In this document: one piece after another, positions 45,569-53,529 of the stretch
Layout: the number at the start of each line of letters is the position of its first letter
Numbering within the stretch: the first letter of the stretch is position 1
NCBI RefSeq assembly: GCF_020172085.1
Contig: NZ_JAIVAT010000003.1
Span: 1,736,001-1,800,000, forward strand
Direction: 5' to 3'
Origin: Rossellomorea aquimaris
GTDB lineage: Bacteria > Bacillota > Bacilli > Bacillales > Bacillaceae_B
DNA: 64,000 nucleotides
Translations under genes and position numbers: made by a program
The notes under the pieces: model-generated
Database searches by the model: none
Seen by the model: only the letters and a program-made list of their open reading frames with translations
Told to the model about the DNA's origin: nothing

Positions 45569-45573
45569 CGTTT

Positions 45574-45694
45574 TGTCTAGCTCCAGGGCTTAGAGGCTCG
45601 AGGTCATAATTGAAAAATCCCATAAGGCAAAGTACGCCTTTTGGGATTTCCCAGTTGTGCTTGTCGGGGCTGAACGAGCCGCCTCCGCTTTTCG
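45574..45694 (-). repeat. structured repeat, copy 1 (chimeric arms)
   Basis: Full length, 121 bp. The 5' outer arm is GGCGGCT/AGCCCC type but the 3' outer arm is GCCTCT/AAGCCCT type, so the outer stems do not match. Inner arms CACAACTG/CAATTATG pair imperfectly; AAATCCCA/TGGGATTT pairs fully; core AAAAGGCGTACTTTGCC. Confidence 0.85.
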
Positions 45695-45698
45695 GTTT

Positions 45699-45818
45699 GT
45701 CCAGCTGCAGGGCTTAAAAGCTCGAGGTCATAAGTCAAACCATCCAAAAAGGCAAAGTACGCCTTTCCGGATGGTTCGCCTTATGCTTGTCGCTTCTGGG
45801 CAAAGCCCTTCCGCTTTT
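45699..45818 (-). repeat. structured repeat, copy 2
   Basis: 120 bp. Outer arms AGGGCTT/AAGCCCT and AGAAGC/GCTTTT; inner arms CATAAG/CTTATG and AACCATCC/GGATGGTT; core AAAGGCGTACTTTGCCTTT. All arms pair. Confidence 0.88.
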
Positions 45819-45821
45819 CTC

Positions 45822-45940
45822 TGTCCAGCTGCGGCGGCTAGCCCCTCGAGGTCACAAATGAAAAATCCCATAAGGCAAAGTACGCCTTTTGGGATTTTCC
45901 ATTTGTGCTTGTCGGGGCTGAACGAGCCGCCTCCGCTTTT
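45822..45940 (-). repeat. structured repeat, copy 3
   Basis: 119 bp. Outer arms GGCGGCT/AGCCGCC and AGCCCC/GGGGCT; inner arms CACAAATG/CATTTGTG and AAATCCCA/TGGGATTT. It begins six bases after the sigG stop codon. Confidence 0.88.
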
Positions 45941-45946
45941 CTTGTC

Positions 45947-46723
45947 TTATTGAATATTTTTGTTCATTTGTTTGATTGCTGCTTTTTCGAGTCTTGATAC
46001 TTGAGCCTGAGAGATGCCAATTTCGTCAGCTACTTCCATTTGAGTTTTTCCTTGGAAGAAACGTTTGCTGATGATAAGTTTTTCACGATCATTTAATCGC
46101 CTCATCCCTTCTTGAAGGGCGATTTCTTCGATCCAATGAAAATCCCGGTTTTTTTCATCGCTTAGTTGATCCATTACGAAGATAGGGTCACCGCCATCAT
46201 TGTAAATTGGTTCAAATAACGAAACAGGATCTTGGATGGCATCAAGTGCAAATACAATTTCCTCATGGGATACATCAAGAACTTTGGCAATTTCTTCTGC
46301 CGTTGGTTCTTTAGATGTCTCTCCCATTAATTTTTCTCTTACTTGTAGAGCCTTGTACGCAATATCTCGCAGTGAACGGGACACTCTTATTGGGTTATTG
46401 TCTCTTAAATAGCGACGGATCTCCCCAATGATCATTGGAACCGCGTATGTAGAGAATCGAACATTTTGACCCAGATCAAAATTATCAATGGATTTCATTA
46501 ATCCAATACAACCTACTTGAAATAAATCATCCACATACTCACCACGATTATTAAAGCGCTGAATTACACTTAAGACGAGGCGCAAATTTCCATTGACCAG
46601 TTTTTCTCTTGCTGAAATGTCACCCGCTTGCATTTCTTTAAACAGTATTCTCATTTCGTCATTTTTGAGAACCGGCAATTTGGACGTATCCACACCACAA
46701 ATCTCGACTTTATTACGTGTCAT
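45947..46723 (-). CDS. sigG: forespore RNA polymerase sigma-G factor
   Basis: Late forespore sigma factor. The 258-residue product starts MTRNKVEICGVDTSKLPVL, the sigma-G signature, followed by region 2 (LVNGNLRLVLSVIQRFNNRG, DDLFQVGCIGLMKSIDNF), region 3 and region 4 (GKTQMEVADEIGISQAQVSRLE). The start at 46721-46723 follows AAGGAGGGG; 24 extra codons of open frame cover its promoter and are rejected. It is read from its own sigma-F/G-type promoter, after the sigE terminator. Confidence 0.97.
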   Translation of the reverse strand: MTRNKVEICGVDTSKLPVLKNDEMRILFKEMQAGDISAREKLVNGNLRLVLSVIQRFNNRGEYVDDLFQVGCIGLMKSIDNFDLGQNVRFSTYAVPMIIGEIRRYLRDNNPIRVSRSLRDIAYKALQVREKLMGETSKEPTAEEIAKVLDVSHEEIVFALDAIQDPVSLFEPIYNDGGDPIFVMDQLSDEKNRDFHWIEEIALQEGMRRLNDREKLIISKRFFQGKTQMEVADEIGISQAQVSRLEKAAIKQMNKNIQ

Positions 46724-46760
46724 TCTTTCCCCTCCTTGTAGGAGCTGCTGTACAAAATTC

Positions 46761-46788
46761 AGTATTTCCTTGAAGAGGAAAAATATGC
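46761..46788 (-). promoter_or_regulatory. sigma-F/sigma-G promoter of sigG
   Basis: Minus strand: -35 GCATA (46784-46788) and -10 GGAAATACT (46761-46769), fitting the GYATA / GGNNANANT pattern with 14 bases between them. It gives forespore-specific and self-reinforcing expression, as known for sigG. Confidence 0.75.
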
Positions 46789-46879
46789 ATTTCATTCTGA
46801 CAAGTAGTGGATGATATACTCCAAATCCCTTATGAAATATGGATAAATAAGGGTTAAAAAAATGTTATTCATTTTAAAT

Positions 46880-46917
46880 ATAAAAAGCTGACCTTTTCAA
46901 TTGAAAAGGTCAGCTTT
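46880..46917 (-). terminator. terminator after sigE
   Basis: A perfect 17-bp inverted repeat, AAAGCTGACCTTTTCAA and its complement, with no spacer (46884-46917), then TTTTTATATTT on the minus strand. It separates the sigE and sigG transcripts. Confidence 0.9.
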
Positions 46918-46924
46918 ACTTCTT

Positions 46925-47644
46925 TTAAACCATCTTATTAAATTCCTTCTTTAGACGTTTAATAATCCTTTTTTCTAATCTTGAGATATAGGATTGAGAT
47001 ATTCCCAGCATATCAGCTACGTCTTTCTGGGTCTTTTCTTCTTCTCCCATTAAACCGAAACGAAGCTCCATAATTTGTTTCTCACGGTCTGAAAGCTGAT
47101 GCAGGGCATTAAAGAGTAATTTTTTATCAACTGTTGCCTCAAGGTCTTTTGTGATGATATCTTCGTCCGTGCCAAGTACATCTGATAGCAGCAATTCATT
47201 TCCATCCCAATCGATATTAAGGGGTTCGTCAAATGAAACTTCAGATCGGATTTTATTGTTTCTTCTTAAATACATGAGAATCTCATTTTCAATACATCTT
47301 GAAGCATACGTAGCCAGCTTGATTTTTTTTTCAGGATTGAAAGTATTCACTGCTTTGATCAAGCCGATTGTACCGATGCTGATCAAATCTTCAATATTGA
47401 TCCCCGTGTTTTCAAACTTTCGTGCTATATATACAACCAGCCTTAAGTTACGTTCAATTAATAGCGACCTTGCCGCCTTGTCCCCTTTAGGTAATTTATT
47501 GAGGAGCACTTCTTCCTCTTCTTTAGTCAATGGAGGAGGCAGCGCTTCACTACCGCCTATGTAGTAAATTTCATCTGTTTTTAGACCAAGCTTGATTAAC
47601 AGTTTGTACCAGTAATATAAAAACTTAACTTTGAATATTTTCAT
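46925..47644 (-). CDS. sigE: mother-cell RNA polymerase sigma-E factor (pro-protein)
   Basis: Early mother-cell sigma factor made as an inactive precursor. The 239-residue length equals B. subtilis pro-sigma-E. The N-terminal prosequence (about 1-27, [20 protein letters not shown]) is amphipathic/hydrophobic and is removed by SpoIIGA near the [10 protein letters not shown] stretch. Regions 2 and 4 are clear ([40 protein letters not shown]). The ATG follows GGGGGAG; 58 upstream codons of frame overlap spoIIGA and are rejected. Confidence 0.97.
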   Translation of the reverse strand: MKIFKVKFLYYWYKLLIKLGLKTDEIYYIGGSEALPPPLTKEEEEVLLNKLPKGDKAARSLLIERNLRLVVYIARKFENTGINIEDLISIGTIGLIKAVNTFNPEKKIKLATYASRCIENEILMYLRRNNKIRSEVSFDEPLNIDWDGNELLLSDVLGTDEDIITKDLEATVDKKLLFNALHQLSDREKQIMELRFGLMGEEEKTQKDVADMLGISQSYISRLEKRIIKRLKKEFNKMV

Positions 47645-47697
47645 TGTTGCTCCCCCTTCTATTTCTTTGAAATGTGAGTATAGTAGTAATAATTGAT

Positions 47698-48624
47698 TTA
47701 AGAAACATTTAGCACTGGTTTTCTTGAAGCCATTTTTGGATGGACGATTGCTTGAAAATGCCCATCGGCTGCGAGAGGTTCTTCCCTGAAGGCAATTAAC
47801 CCATTTGGTACAGCCCATTCGGTTTCATGATCCTTCAAAACAATTGAATCAGGCTTTAACGCGGCTAGAAGCTGACTTTTTCTTCCCACGGATTGTGCAG
47901 GGACGATGCGCAATCTGTCTGACCAGCGAGTGTCAATATGCTTCACACCCGAAAAGATCTCTTCAACATCATGGCAAAGTGCCTTCATTTCATCTGGGAT
48001 CTCCCCCTTGATGTCTGCAATGGATAAAAACATGACAGGACATTTGGAGATCGGATCCTGAAGCTGATTTCCACTGTCCACAAGACCAGTGACTGTACAA
48101 TGGAAATCTTCAATCCTTATACTCACTTCCAGGAGTTGATCGAATTGGAGCTTCACGTGTTCTATGCTGTCAACCCTCCCCTTTGAGAAATACCATGCAA
48201 GAGGCAGGGCAAGCATGATAAATACCCAGCTGATCGGGTCTCCGAATCCGCGTATGCTTGCGAGCAGAACGGACGATTCCCGACTTGGATCAAAACTTAT
48301 AAAATAATGAGTCCCGATTAATATCCCACCCGTAAAAAAGGTAACGAAATAGAACATTAGAAGATTTGATAAATAATAGCGTAATCTTCTGTAACCAAAG
48401 GCTGTATAGACCATGACAATTGAGAATAATAACTTAACAAGTGGGCTTCCAGTAAAATGAGCTAGTGGTGAAAAAGCAAGGAGAATAATGATAGAGCCTA
48501 TCAAACTCCCGATACCAATTCTCCAGAGGGCATATTGTCTCTTTAAGATGATCCCTGTTAACCATAGAAGGAAAAAGTCTACTAACAGATTTAACAACCA
48601 GATGACATCCAAGTATAAAGTCAA
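47698..48624 (-). CDS. spoIIGA: sporulation sigma-E factor-processing peptidase SpoIIGA
   Basis: Membrane aspartic protease that cleaves pro-sigma-E after a forespore signal (SpoIIR). Of 308 residues, about 1-150 hold five membrane segments and the rest is the protease domain with the D-S-G motif [14 protein letters not shown]. Start is TTG at 48622-48624, after AGGAGGG at correct spacing. It is 53 bp before sigE, forming the spoIIG operon. Confidence 0.94.
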   Translation of the reverse strand: MTLYLDVIWLLNLLVDFFLLWLTGIILKRQYALWRIGIGSLIGSIIILLAFSPLAHFTGSPLVKLLFSIVMVYTAFGYRRLRYYLSNLLMFYFVTFFTGGILIGTHYFISFDPSRESSVLLASIRGFGDPISWVFIMLALPLAWYFSKGRVDSIEHVKLQFDQLLEVSIRIEDFHCTVTGLVDSGNQLQDPISKCPVMFLSIADIKGEIPDEMKALCHDVEEIFSGVKHIDTRWSDRLRIVPAQSVGRKSQLLAALKPDSIVLKDHETEWAVPNGLIAFREEPLAADGHFQAIVHPKMASRKPVLNVS

Positions 48625-48687
48625 TTTCTACCCTCCTTTTAAACTTCATCAAGTTCCATTTAGTCACGAGAGGAATGACTTATCAGC

Positions 48688-48720
48688 AGTATATCGTACA
48701 TACCCTTTAAAGGTTGTCAT
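48688..48720 (-). promoter_or_regulatory. spoIIG promoter (long-spacer, Spo0A-type)
   Basis: Minus strand: -35 ATGACA (48715-48720) and -10 TATACT (48688-48693) with a 21-bp spacer. Known spoIIG promoters have a similarly long spacer and need Spo0A. A 12-bp-spaced pair TTCGGA...TTCGGA and an imperfect inverted repeat AAAAATG..CATTTTT lie upstream; neither is a clean match to TGTCGAA. Confidence 0.6.
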
Positions 48721-48820
48721 TTTTTGTATGCTCCTTCGGAAAACTTTTCGGAGATAAGAACGAAAAATGTCATTAAATATATGGCATTTTTTGTTCTTGT
48801 TTTGGGGGAAAATAGATAGA

Positions 48821-48867
48821 AGGAAAAAGCAAAAATCCCCAAAGACATGATTGCCTTTGGGGATTTT
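48821..48867 (-). terminator. terminator of ftsZ formed by a truncated repeat
   Basis: AAAATCCCCAAAG pairs with CTTTGGGGATTTT, followed on the minus strand by TGCTTTTTCC. The hairpin is the inner part of repeat copy 4, whose 3' half is missing. Confidence 0.75.
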
Positions 48868-48908
48868 CAAGTTATGCTTGTCGGGGCTGAACAGCCGCCT
48901 ACGCTTTT
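48832..48908 (-). repeat. structured repeat, copy 4 (5' half)
   Basis: Minus strand keeps AAAAGCGTAGGCGGCT, AGCCCCGACAAGCATAACTTG and the inner hairpin AAAATCCCC..GGGGATTTT, then ends. The usual TGACCTCGA and CTGGACA blocks are absent. Confidence 0.78.
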
Positions 48909-48910
48909 TT

Positions 48911-49031
48911 TGTCCAGCTGCAGGGCTTAGAGGCTCGAGGTCATAAGCTAAGCCACCCAAAAAGGCAAAGTACGCCTTTCCGAGTGGCTCAACTTATGCT
49001 TGTCGCCTCTGGGCAAAGCCCTTCCGCTTTT
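48911..49031 (-). repeat. structured repeat, copy 5
   Basis: 121 bp. Outer arms AGGGCTT/AAGCCCT and AGAGGC/GCCTCT; inner arms CATAAG/CTTATG and AGCCACTC/GGGTGGCT; core AAAGGCGTACTTTGCCTTT. It begins three bases after the ftsZ stop codon. Confidence 0.88.
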
Positions 49032-49034
49032 CTA

Positions 49035-50198
49035 TTATCGGCGGCGATTACGGTTACGGAGGAAGGTTGGGATATCCAGTGTTTCTTCCGCACCTTGATT
49101 GGAAGAGGTTCTAACAGGCTCTTGCTGTGGAGGCTGCTCTTCACGTTTAGGCTGTTCCCGTTTAACCGACTGGCTCGGGCTAGGACTTTGATTTGGTTTC
49201 ATCCCACCAAATGTTGGTCGTGTTTGCTTTGGTGGCTGGATGACCTCTTCATTGAAACCAGTGGCAATGACGGTTACAACGATGTCATCTTTTAAATCTT
49301 CGTTGATGACTGAACCGAAGATCATGTTTACTTCCTGATCTGAAGCAGATGCAACAATATCAGCTGCCTCCTGTACTTCGTAAAGGCTTAACGACGTTCC
49401 ACCTGTAATGTTCATCAGGACACCTTGAGCACCATCGATGGATGTCTCAAGCAAAGGACTGGAAACCGCTTTTTTCGCAGCTTCAGTGGCACGATTCTCG
49501 CCAGACGCGGCACCGATTCCCATTAACGCTGAACCTTTGTTAGACATGATGGTCTTAACATCTGCAAAGTCCAGGTTGATCAGACCAGGTGTAGCAATCA
49601 AATCCGAGATACCTTGTACACCCTGACGCAGTACATTATCCGCTTCACGGAAAGCTTCAAGCATAGGTGTGCTCTTATCCACAATCTCTAGAAGGCGATC
49701 GTTTGGAATAACGATCAGTGTATCTACTCCTTCTTTCATAGCAGCGATACCACCACTTGCCTGATTTGAACGCTTTCGGCCTTCAAAGGTGAATGGTCGT
49801 GTTACGACACCCACTGTCAATGCTCCGATTTCACGTGCGATCTGAGCGATTACCGGCGCTGCACCAGTACCGGTTCCTCCACCCATCCCGGCAGTAACAA
49901 AGACCATATCCGCTCCTCTAAGAGCTTCTTCGATCTGTTCTTTACTTTCTTCAGCAGCTTTTTTTCCCACCTCAGGATTGGCACCTGCTCCCAATCCCCT
50001 GGTTAATTTGCCACCGATTTGCATTTTTATTTCAGCTTTTGATAGATTCAAAGCTTGTGCATCCGTATTGACGGCAATAAATTCAACACCTTGAACACCA
50101 TGTTCAATCATTCGGTTTACGGCATTGTTTCCTCCGCCACCGACACCAATAACTTTTATTGTCGCTAATGAATCTAAATTTGTATCAAACTCCAACAT
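49035..50198 (-). CDS. ftsZ: cell division protein FtsZ
   Basis: Tubulin-like GTPase that forms the division ring. The 387-residue protein has [15 protein letters not shown] (about 17-31), the signature [15 protein letters not shown] (about 104-118), the T7 loop [11 protein letters not shown] (about 208-218), a variable linker rich in Q, P and E (about 320-370) and the C-terminal tail [13 protein letters not shown] that binds FtsA, SepF and others. It follows ftsA by 41 bp. Confidence 0.97.
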   Translation of the reverse strand: MLEFDTNLDSLATIKVIGVGGGGNNAVNRMIEHGVQGVEFIAVNTDAQALNLSKAEIKMQIGGKLTRGLGAGANPEVGKKAAEESKEQIEEALRGADMVFVTAGMGGGTGTGAAPVIAQIAREIGALTVGVVTRPFTFEGRKRSNQASGGIAAMKEGVDTLIVIPNDRLLEIVDKSTPMLEAFREADNVLRQGVQGISDLIATPGLINLDFADVKTIMSNKGSALMGIGAASGENRATEAAKKAVSSPLLETSIDGAQGVLMNITGGTSLSLYEVQEAADIVASASDQEVNMIFGSVINEDLKDDIVVTVIATGFNEEVIQPPKQTRPTFGGMKPNQSPSPSQSVKREQPKREEQPPQQEPVRTSSNQGAEETLDIPTFLRNRNRRR

Positions 50199-50239
50199 GA
50201 CAAATCCTCCTAACTCGTCGAATCTATGGATTCCTTTAT

Positions 50240-51538
50240 TTATTCAAAGAAGTATCCAAAGAACTTTTTCACTTTTGACATGGCCTTTTCATCTTCATGT
50301 TCTTCTTCATTTACCTTTGCAGGCTTTGGCTTTTTAGTAACCGGTTTTGATTGACGTTTCTCAGCTGCCTCTACGGGCACTGGTTCTGCACTGACAGATC
50401 TTCCTTGCAATCTAGCATTTTTTTGAGCGTATTTGATCAATCCAACTGCTGTTGTATACTGTGGTTCCCGAACTCCTATATAATCAGGAATTGCCACTCG
50501 TACACGATTTTGGAAAACGATTTGTGCTAATTCTAACACACCTGGAAGATTTGCTACACCACCAGTTAATACATAACCACCCGGCAGGTCCCTGATTCCC
50601 AATCGTTTCAGCTCGTGGCTGATGAGGTCCAGGATCTCTTCCAGCCTTGCTTCTATAATATCAGAAATTTCTAATTGATTAAATTGCTGGTGTTGATCAC
50701 TGCCAATAATTGGCACACTGAACACTTCATCTTCTGAAGCATGGTCATAAAATGCATGGCCATATTTTGTTTTGATTTTCTCGGCATCATCCGTCGAAGT
50801 CCGTAATCCAATCGATAAATCTTTGGTGATATGTTCTCCCCCAACCGGAAGCACAGTCGTAGCCTTTAAATGCCCTTGTTCGAAAACAGCTATGGTTGTA
50901 GATCCACCACCGATATCAATCAGGGCAGCTCCAAGATTTTTTTCATCCTTCGATAATGCCACCGTACCGGCAGCTAATGGCTGAAGGACAATATCGACAA
51001 TTTCAAGACCAGCCTTTTCAACACAACGGAGAGTATTATGTAAAATCGTCTTAGATCCCGTAATGATGGTGCCTTCCATTTCGAGTCGAACACCGATCAT
51101 GCCACGGGGATCTGTAATCTCATCCAATCCATCAACGATGAACTGTCTAGGGATTACGTTGATGATTTCCCTTTCTGGAGGAATAGAAACAACCTGAGCT
51201 GCGTCCATCACTCGTAGAACATCTTCATCGCCAATTTCCCTATTGTCGCTCGAAACGGCCACAACTCCATGACAAGATTGAAGCGACACGTGGTTTCCTG
51301 TAATTCCTACAATGACCTGGCTTATGGATAAACCGACCATCCTTTCAGCTTGTTCAACTGCCTTCTTGATTGTATGAACAGTTTCGTCTATATCTACGAT
51401 GGAACCTTTTCTGATTCCTTCTGAGTTCACATTTCCTACACCGATTATGTTTAAGGAATCATTTGTCATTTCACCAATGATTACTTTCACTGTGGATGTA
51501 CCGATGTCTAGGCTAACGTAAATTTCATTGCTGTTCAC
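50240..51538 (-). CDS. ftsA: cell division protein FtsA
   Basis: Actin-like membrane tether of FtsZ. The 432-residue protein starts [18 protein letters not shown], has the ATP motif [16 protein letters not shown] (about 204-219), [10 protein letters not shown] (about 331-340) and the C-terminal amphipathic helix [10 protein letters not shown]. Start is GTG at 51536-51538 after AAGGAGG. Confidence 0.96.
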   Translation of the reverse strand: MNSNEIYVSLDIGTSTVKVIIGEMTNDSLNIIGVGNVNSEGIRKGSIVDIDETVHTIKKAVEQAERMVGLSISQVIVGITGNHVSLQSCHGVVAVSSDNREIGDEDVLRVMDAAQVVSIPPEREIINVIPRQFIVDGLDEITDPRGMIGVRLEMEGTIITGSKTILHNTLRCVEKAGLEIVDIVLQPLAAGTVALSKDEKNLGAALIDIGGGSTTIAVFEQGHLKATTVLPVGGEHITKDLSIGLRTSTDDAEKIKTKYGHAFYDHASEDEVFSVPIIGSDQHQQFNQLEISDIIEARLEEILDLISHELKRLGIRDLPGGYVLTGGVANLPGVLELAQIVFQNRVRVAIPDYIGVREPQYTTAVGLIKYAQKNARLQGRSVSAEPVPVEAAEKRQSKPVTKKPKPAKVNEEEHEDEKAMSKVKKFFGYFFE

Positions 51539-51616
51539 TCTATGGCACCTCCTTAAAGAATGTTTATTTGGAACAACAATCCTAGAAAAACATGATTCTA
51601 AGTATATCTTAATATG

Positions 51617-51646
51617 ATATTCGTCGTAACAAAAACGATTCCCTTT
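51617..51646 (-). promoter_or_regulatory. sigma-H-type promoter before ftsA
   Basis: Minus strand: -35-like AAAGGGAAT (51638-51646), 12-bp spacer, -10-like GACGAATAT (51617-51625). This fits RNAGGAWWW / RNNGAATWW with one mismatch. In B. subtilis a sigma-H promoter raises ftsAZ at sporulation onset. Confidence 0.6.
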
Positions 51647-51653
51647 TAAAATT

Positions 51654-52016
51654 CTAATTTTTTTCTCTTTTTTCTTGATTATTTGACCAATTGCTAATCA
51701 TTATTCTTCTAATCACTGCAATGTTCTGGAATAATCTTACTCCAAAAGCAAAAACAGCCGCCAAATACAAGTCTACACCAAGATGTACCCCCAGAAAAGC
51801 TAAACTTGCTGCTAGTAAAATATTAAAAAAGAACCCAGAAACAAAGACCTTATCATCATAAATATTTTGGAGGTGAGCACGAATACCGCCAAACAATGTA
51901 TCCAATGCTGCCAGAACGGCAATCGATAAATAATTTGAATACTCTTCTGGAATTCTAATATCTGTGAGAAGCCCAAGGAAGACCCCTACTAGCAACCCTA
52001 AAACGGGAAGCCACAT
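51654..52016 (-). CDS. sbp: small basic protein Sbp
   Basis: A 120-residue membrane protein of the DUF1290 family with three or four hydrophobic segments (about 1-16, 27-45, 58-78, 80-100) and a basic C-terminus (RRIMISNWSNNQEKREKN). It is conserved in the division cluster between ylxX and ftsA; function unknown. Contains the usual LLTDIRIPEEYSNYLSIAVLA-like region (seen as DIRIPEEYSNYLSI). Confidence 0.88.
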   Translation of the reverse strand: MWLPVLGLLVGVFLGLLTDIRIPEEYSNYLSIAVLAALDTLFGGIRAHLQNIYDDKVFVSGFFFNILLAASLAFLGVHLGVDLYLAAVFAFGVRLFQNIAVIRRIMISNWSNNQEKREKN

Positions 52017-52017
52017 A

Positions 52018-52746
52018 TTATTCGTTCCCTCCTCTTTCCTTAACCGGTTCCATGAATCGGATCCGGATGCTATCCTTATACTCTGGTACCACCAGCTTTT
52101 CTAAAGGCTTTGAAATGCTGACCCTCAGGTTATCGATAAAGAAATCTTCTACCGACCGTGAAACCTGCATACGATTATACAAGTCCTTGGCAGCTTTTAC
52201 GTCTTTGGTCAGAACCCTCACCTCAAACGGTATTTTCTTTATCGTATTACCATCAACCTTCGTTTCTCCATTAATATCCCGAATGACCGAAGTATTGATT
52301 AGTCGATGGCCATCAATTGCAATATCCACTGCATCATACTGGTTCAGCTCATTTACTAGCCTCTCCAGAAGCTCAGGTGAAACGTTTTGAACCTTTTCAC
52401 CCAACAGGATTTCTTCCATTGAAGGCTCGATCGTCAGGATGAGGCCGGGACCTGTCTTCTCTGTCAAGCCCATTTCAGTCTTCAATTCCTCCAGGGTTTG
52501 CTTTAATGCCTGTTCGGGACTCGATTGTTGTTCTGTCTTATATTGTTCAAGCTTCGCTTCCACAGAACGCGTTTCGGAAAGTAAATTGGAATTCACTTCC
52601 TTTTCTTTCAAAAGAGCTTCCCTCAATTCCCATATATCTCTTGTATCCCGGACTACGGGCTCTTTGACAGTCTGGAACTGGATGGCAATCATAAATCCGA
52701 TTATGACCGTAATGACGGTAAAGCTGATTTTAAGTTTGTTGTCCAT
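52018..52746 (-). CDS. ylxX: DUF881-family protein YlxX
   Basis: A 242-residue protein with one N-terminal membrane anchor (about 7-25), a coiled coil (about 40-75) and a DUF881 domain (GPGLILTIEPS, INTSVIRDINGETKVDGN). Function unknown; always near ftsA and divIB. It is a paralogue of the next gene ylxW; the two arose by duplication. Confidence 0.85.
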   Translation of the reverse strand: MDNKLKISFTVITVIIGFMIAIQFQTVKEPVVRDTRDIWELREALLKEKEVNSNLLSETRSVEAKLEQYKTEQQSSPEQALKQTLEELKTEMGLTEKTGPGLILTIEPSMEEILLGEKVQNVSPELLERLVNELNQYDAVDIAIDGHRLINTSVIRDINGETKVDGNTIKKIPFEVRVLTKDVKAAKDLYNRMQVSRSVEDFFIDNLRVSISKPLEKLVVPEYKDSIRIRFMEPVKERGGNE

Positions 52747-52821
52747 TTAGTGCACCTTACTTTCAAAACTACCCCTCATCCTGAATACACCCAATCGTAC
52801 ACTTCAATGGGTGCAAGCACA

Positions 52822-53529
52822 TCATTCACCAATCGTCGGTTCCAGGATGACCGAATTCTCTTTTTTCATTTCAAAGATAATATTGTCGTTCACAAGCTGA
52901 TCCTTCACTCCGCCCGTTATATTCATGGCAGAGGATAATACTTCCGGATCTCCAATTGCCGTAATTTTGAACGGGGCAGGATAATCGATTCCATCTACCT
53001 GGATGACCGGACCGTTACAGAGTATGTATGAATCATGCTTAAGCCTTTGCCCATTGATTGCAACTACAGAAGCACCCGCTATATATAATTCATTAATCAC
53101 CTTGAACACGTGATGTTCATGGACAATATAATTATTTGCGTTTTCTTCCTCTGGATCATATTTCGCATCGGATAAGGTTACCGTTACCCCAGGACCTTTC
53201 ACTTTCGTTTTGCCTAAGTACATTCTGTACTTCTCGGCATCTTCTGCCAGGTTAAAATAAATTTGTTTCTCTTTGGAGAATTCCTTCTCCATATTGCCGA
53301 CCTTCTCCTGTTTCTCGTAGAGCTTTTCCTGAAGATTGTTATTCTTCTGCTGATACTCGAGGATTTGATCTCTTAATGCTTCTTCCTGTTTCCACTGACC
53401 ATTTGTCCGATTCCCTAGTTCTGCTTGTTCTGTGTTTGCCAGACTAAATGAAAAAGCAAGGATGAAACCCAAAACCAGACATACAAGAGAGAGGATCACG
53501 TGCTTACCTCTCACCCTCATCCTCTTCAT
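52822..53529 (-). CDS. ylxW: DUF881-family protein YlxW
   Basis: About 235 residues: N-terminal membrane helix (about 8-28), coiled coil (about 45-95) and DUF881 domain (GPGVTVTLSDAKYDP, VVAINGQRLKHDSYILCNGP). The start at 53527-53529 follows AAGGTGA inside the divIB end, giving a 26-bp overlap; a further 15 codons of open frame have no ribosome binding site. Function unknown. Confidence 0.84.
   Translation of the reverse strand: MKRMRVRGKHVILSLVCLVLGFILAFSFSLANTEQAELGNRTNGQWKQEEALRDQILEYQQKNNNLQEKLYEKQEKVGNMEKEFSKEKQIYFNLAEDAEKYRMYLGKTKVKGPGVTVTLSDAKYDPEEENANNYIVHEHHVFKVINELYIAGASVVAINGQRLKHDSYILCNGPVIQVDGIDYPAPFKITAIGDPEVLSSAMNITGGVKDQLVNDNIIFEMKKENSVILEPTIGE

Larger units (their letters stand above)
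45388..45946. other. 559-bp non-coding region between ylmC and sigG
   Basis: Holds the ylmC upstream region (45388-45494), a terminator (45495-45532) and an array of three full structured repeats plus one deletion remnant (45541-45940). A 98-codon plus frame (45657-45953) is only the translation of the repeats. Confidence 0.75.
48625..49034. other. 410-bp region between spoIIGA and ftsZ
   Basis: Holds the spoIIG control region (about 48650-48805), a terminator derived from a repeat copy (48821-48867) and two structured repeats (48832-49031). No bpr or other gene lies here, unlike B. subtilis. Confidence 0.75.

Noticed and set aside
45541..45940. CRISPR array
   Set aside because: Units are ~120 bp with paired arms, only three are full and their middles are hairpins rather than unique spacers; no cas genes are near.
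45657..45953. 98-codon plus-strand open frame
   Set aside because: It is only the translation of the structured repeats and has no independent ribosome binding site.
47645..47818. N-terminal extension of sigE by 58 codons
   Set aside because: It overlaps spoIIGA and lacks homology; the ATG at 47644 gives the standard 239-residue pro-sigma-E.
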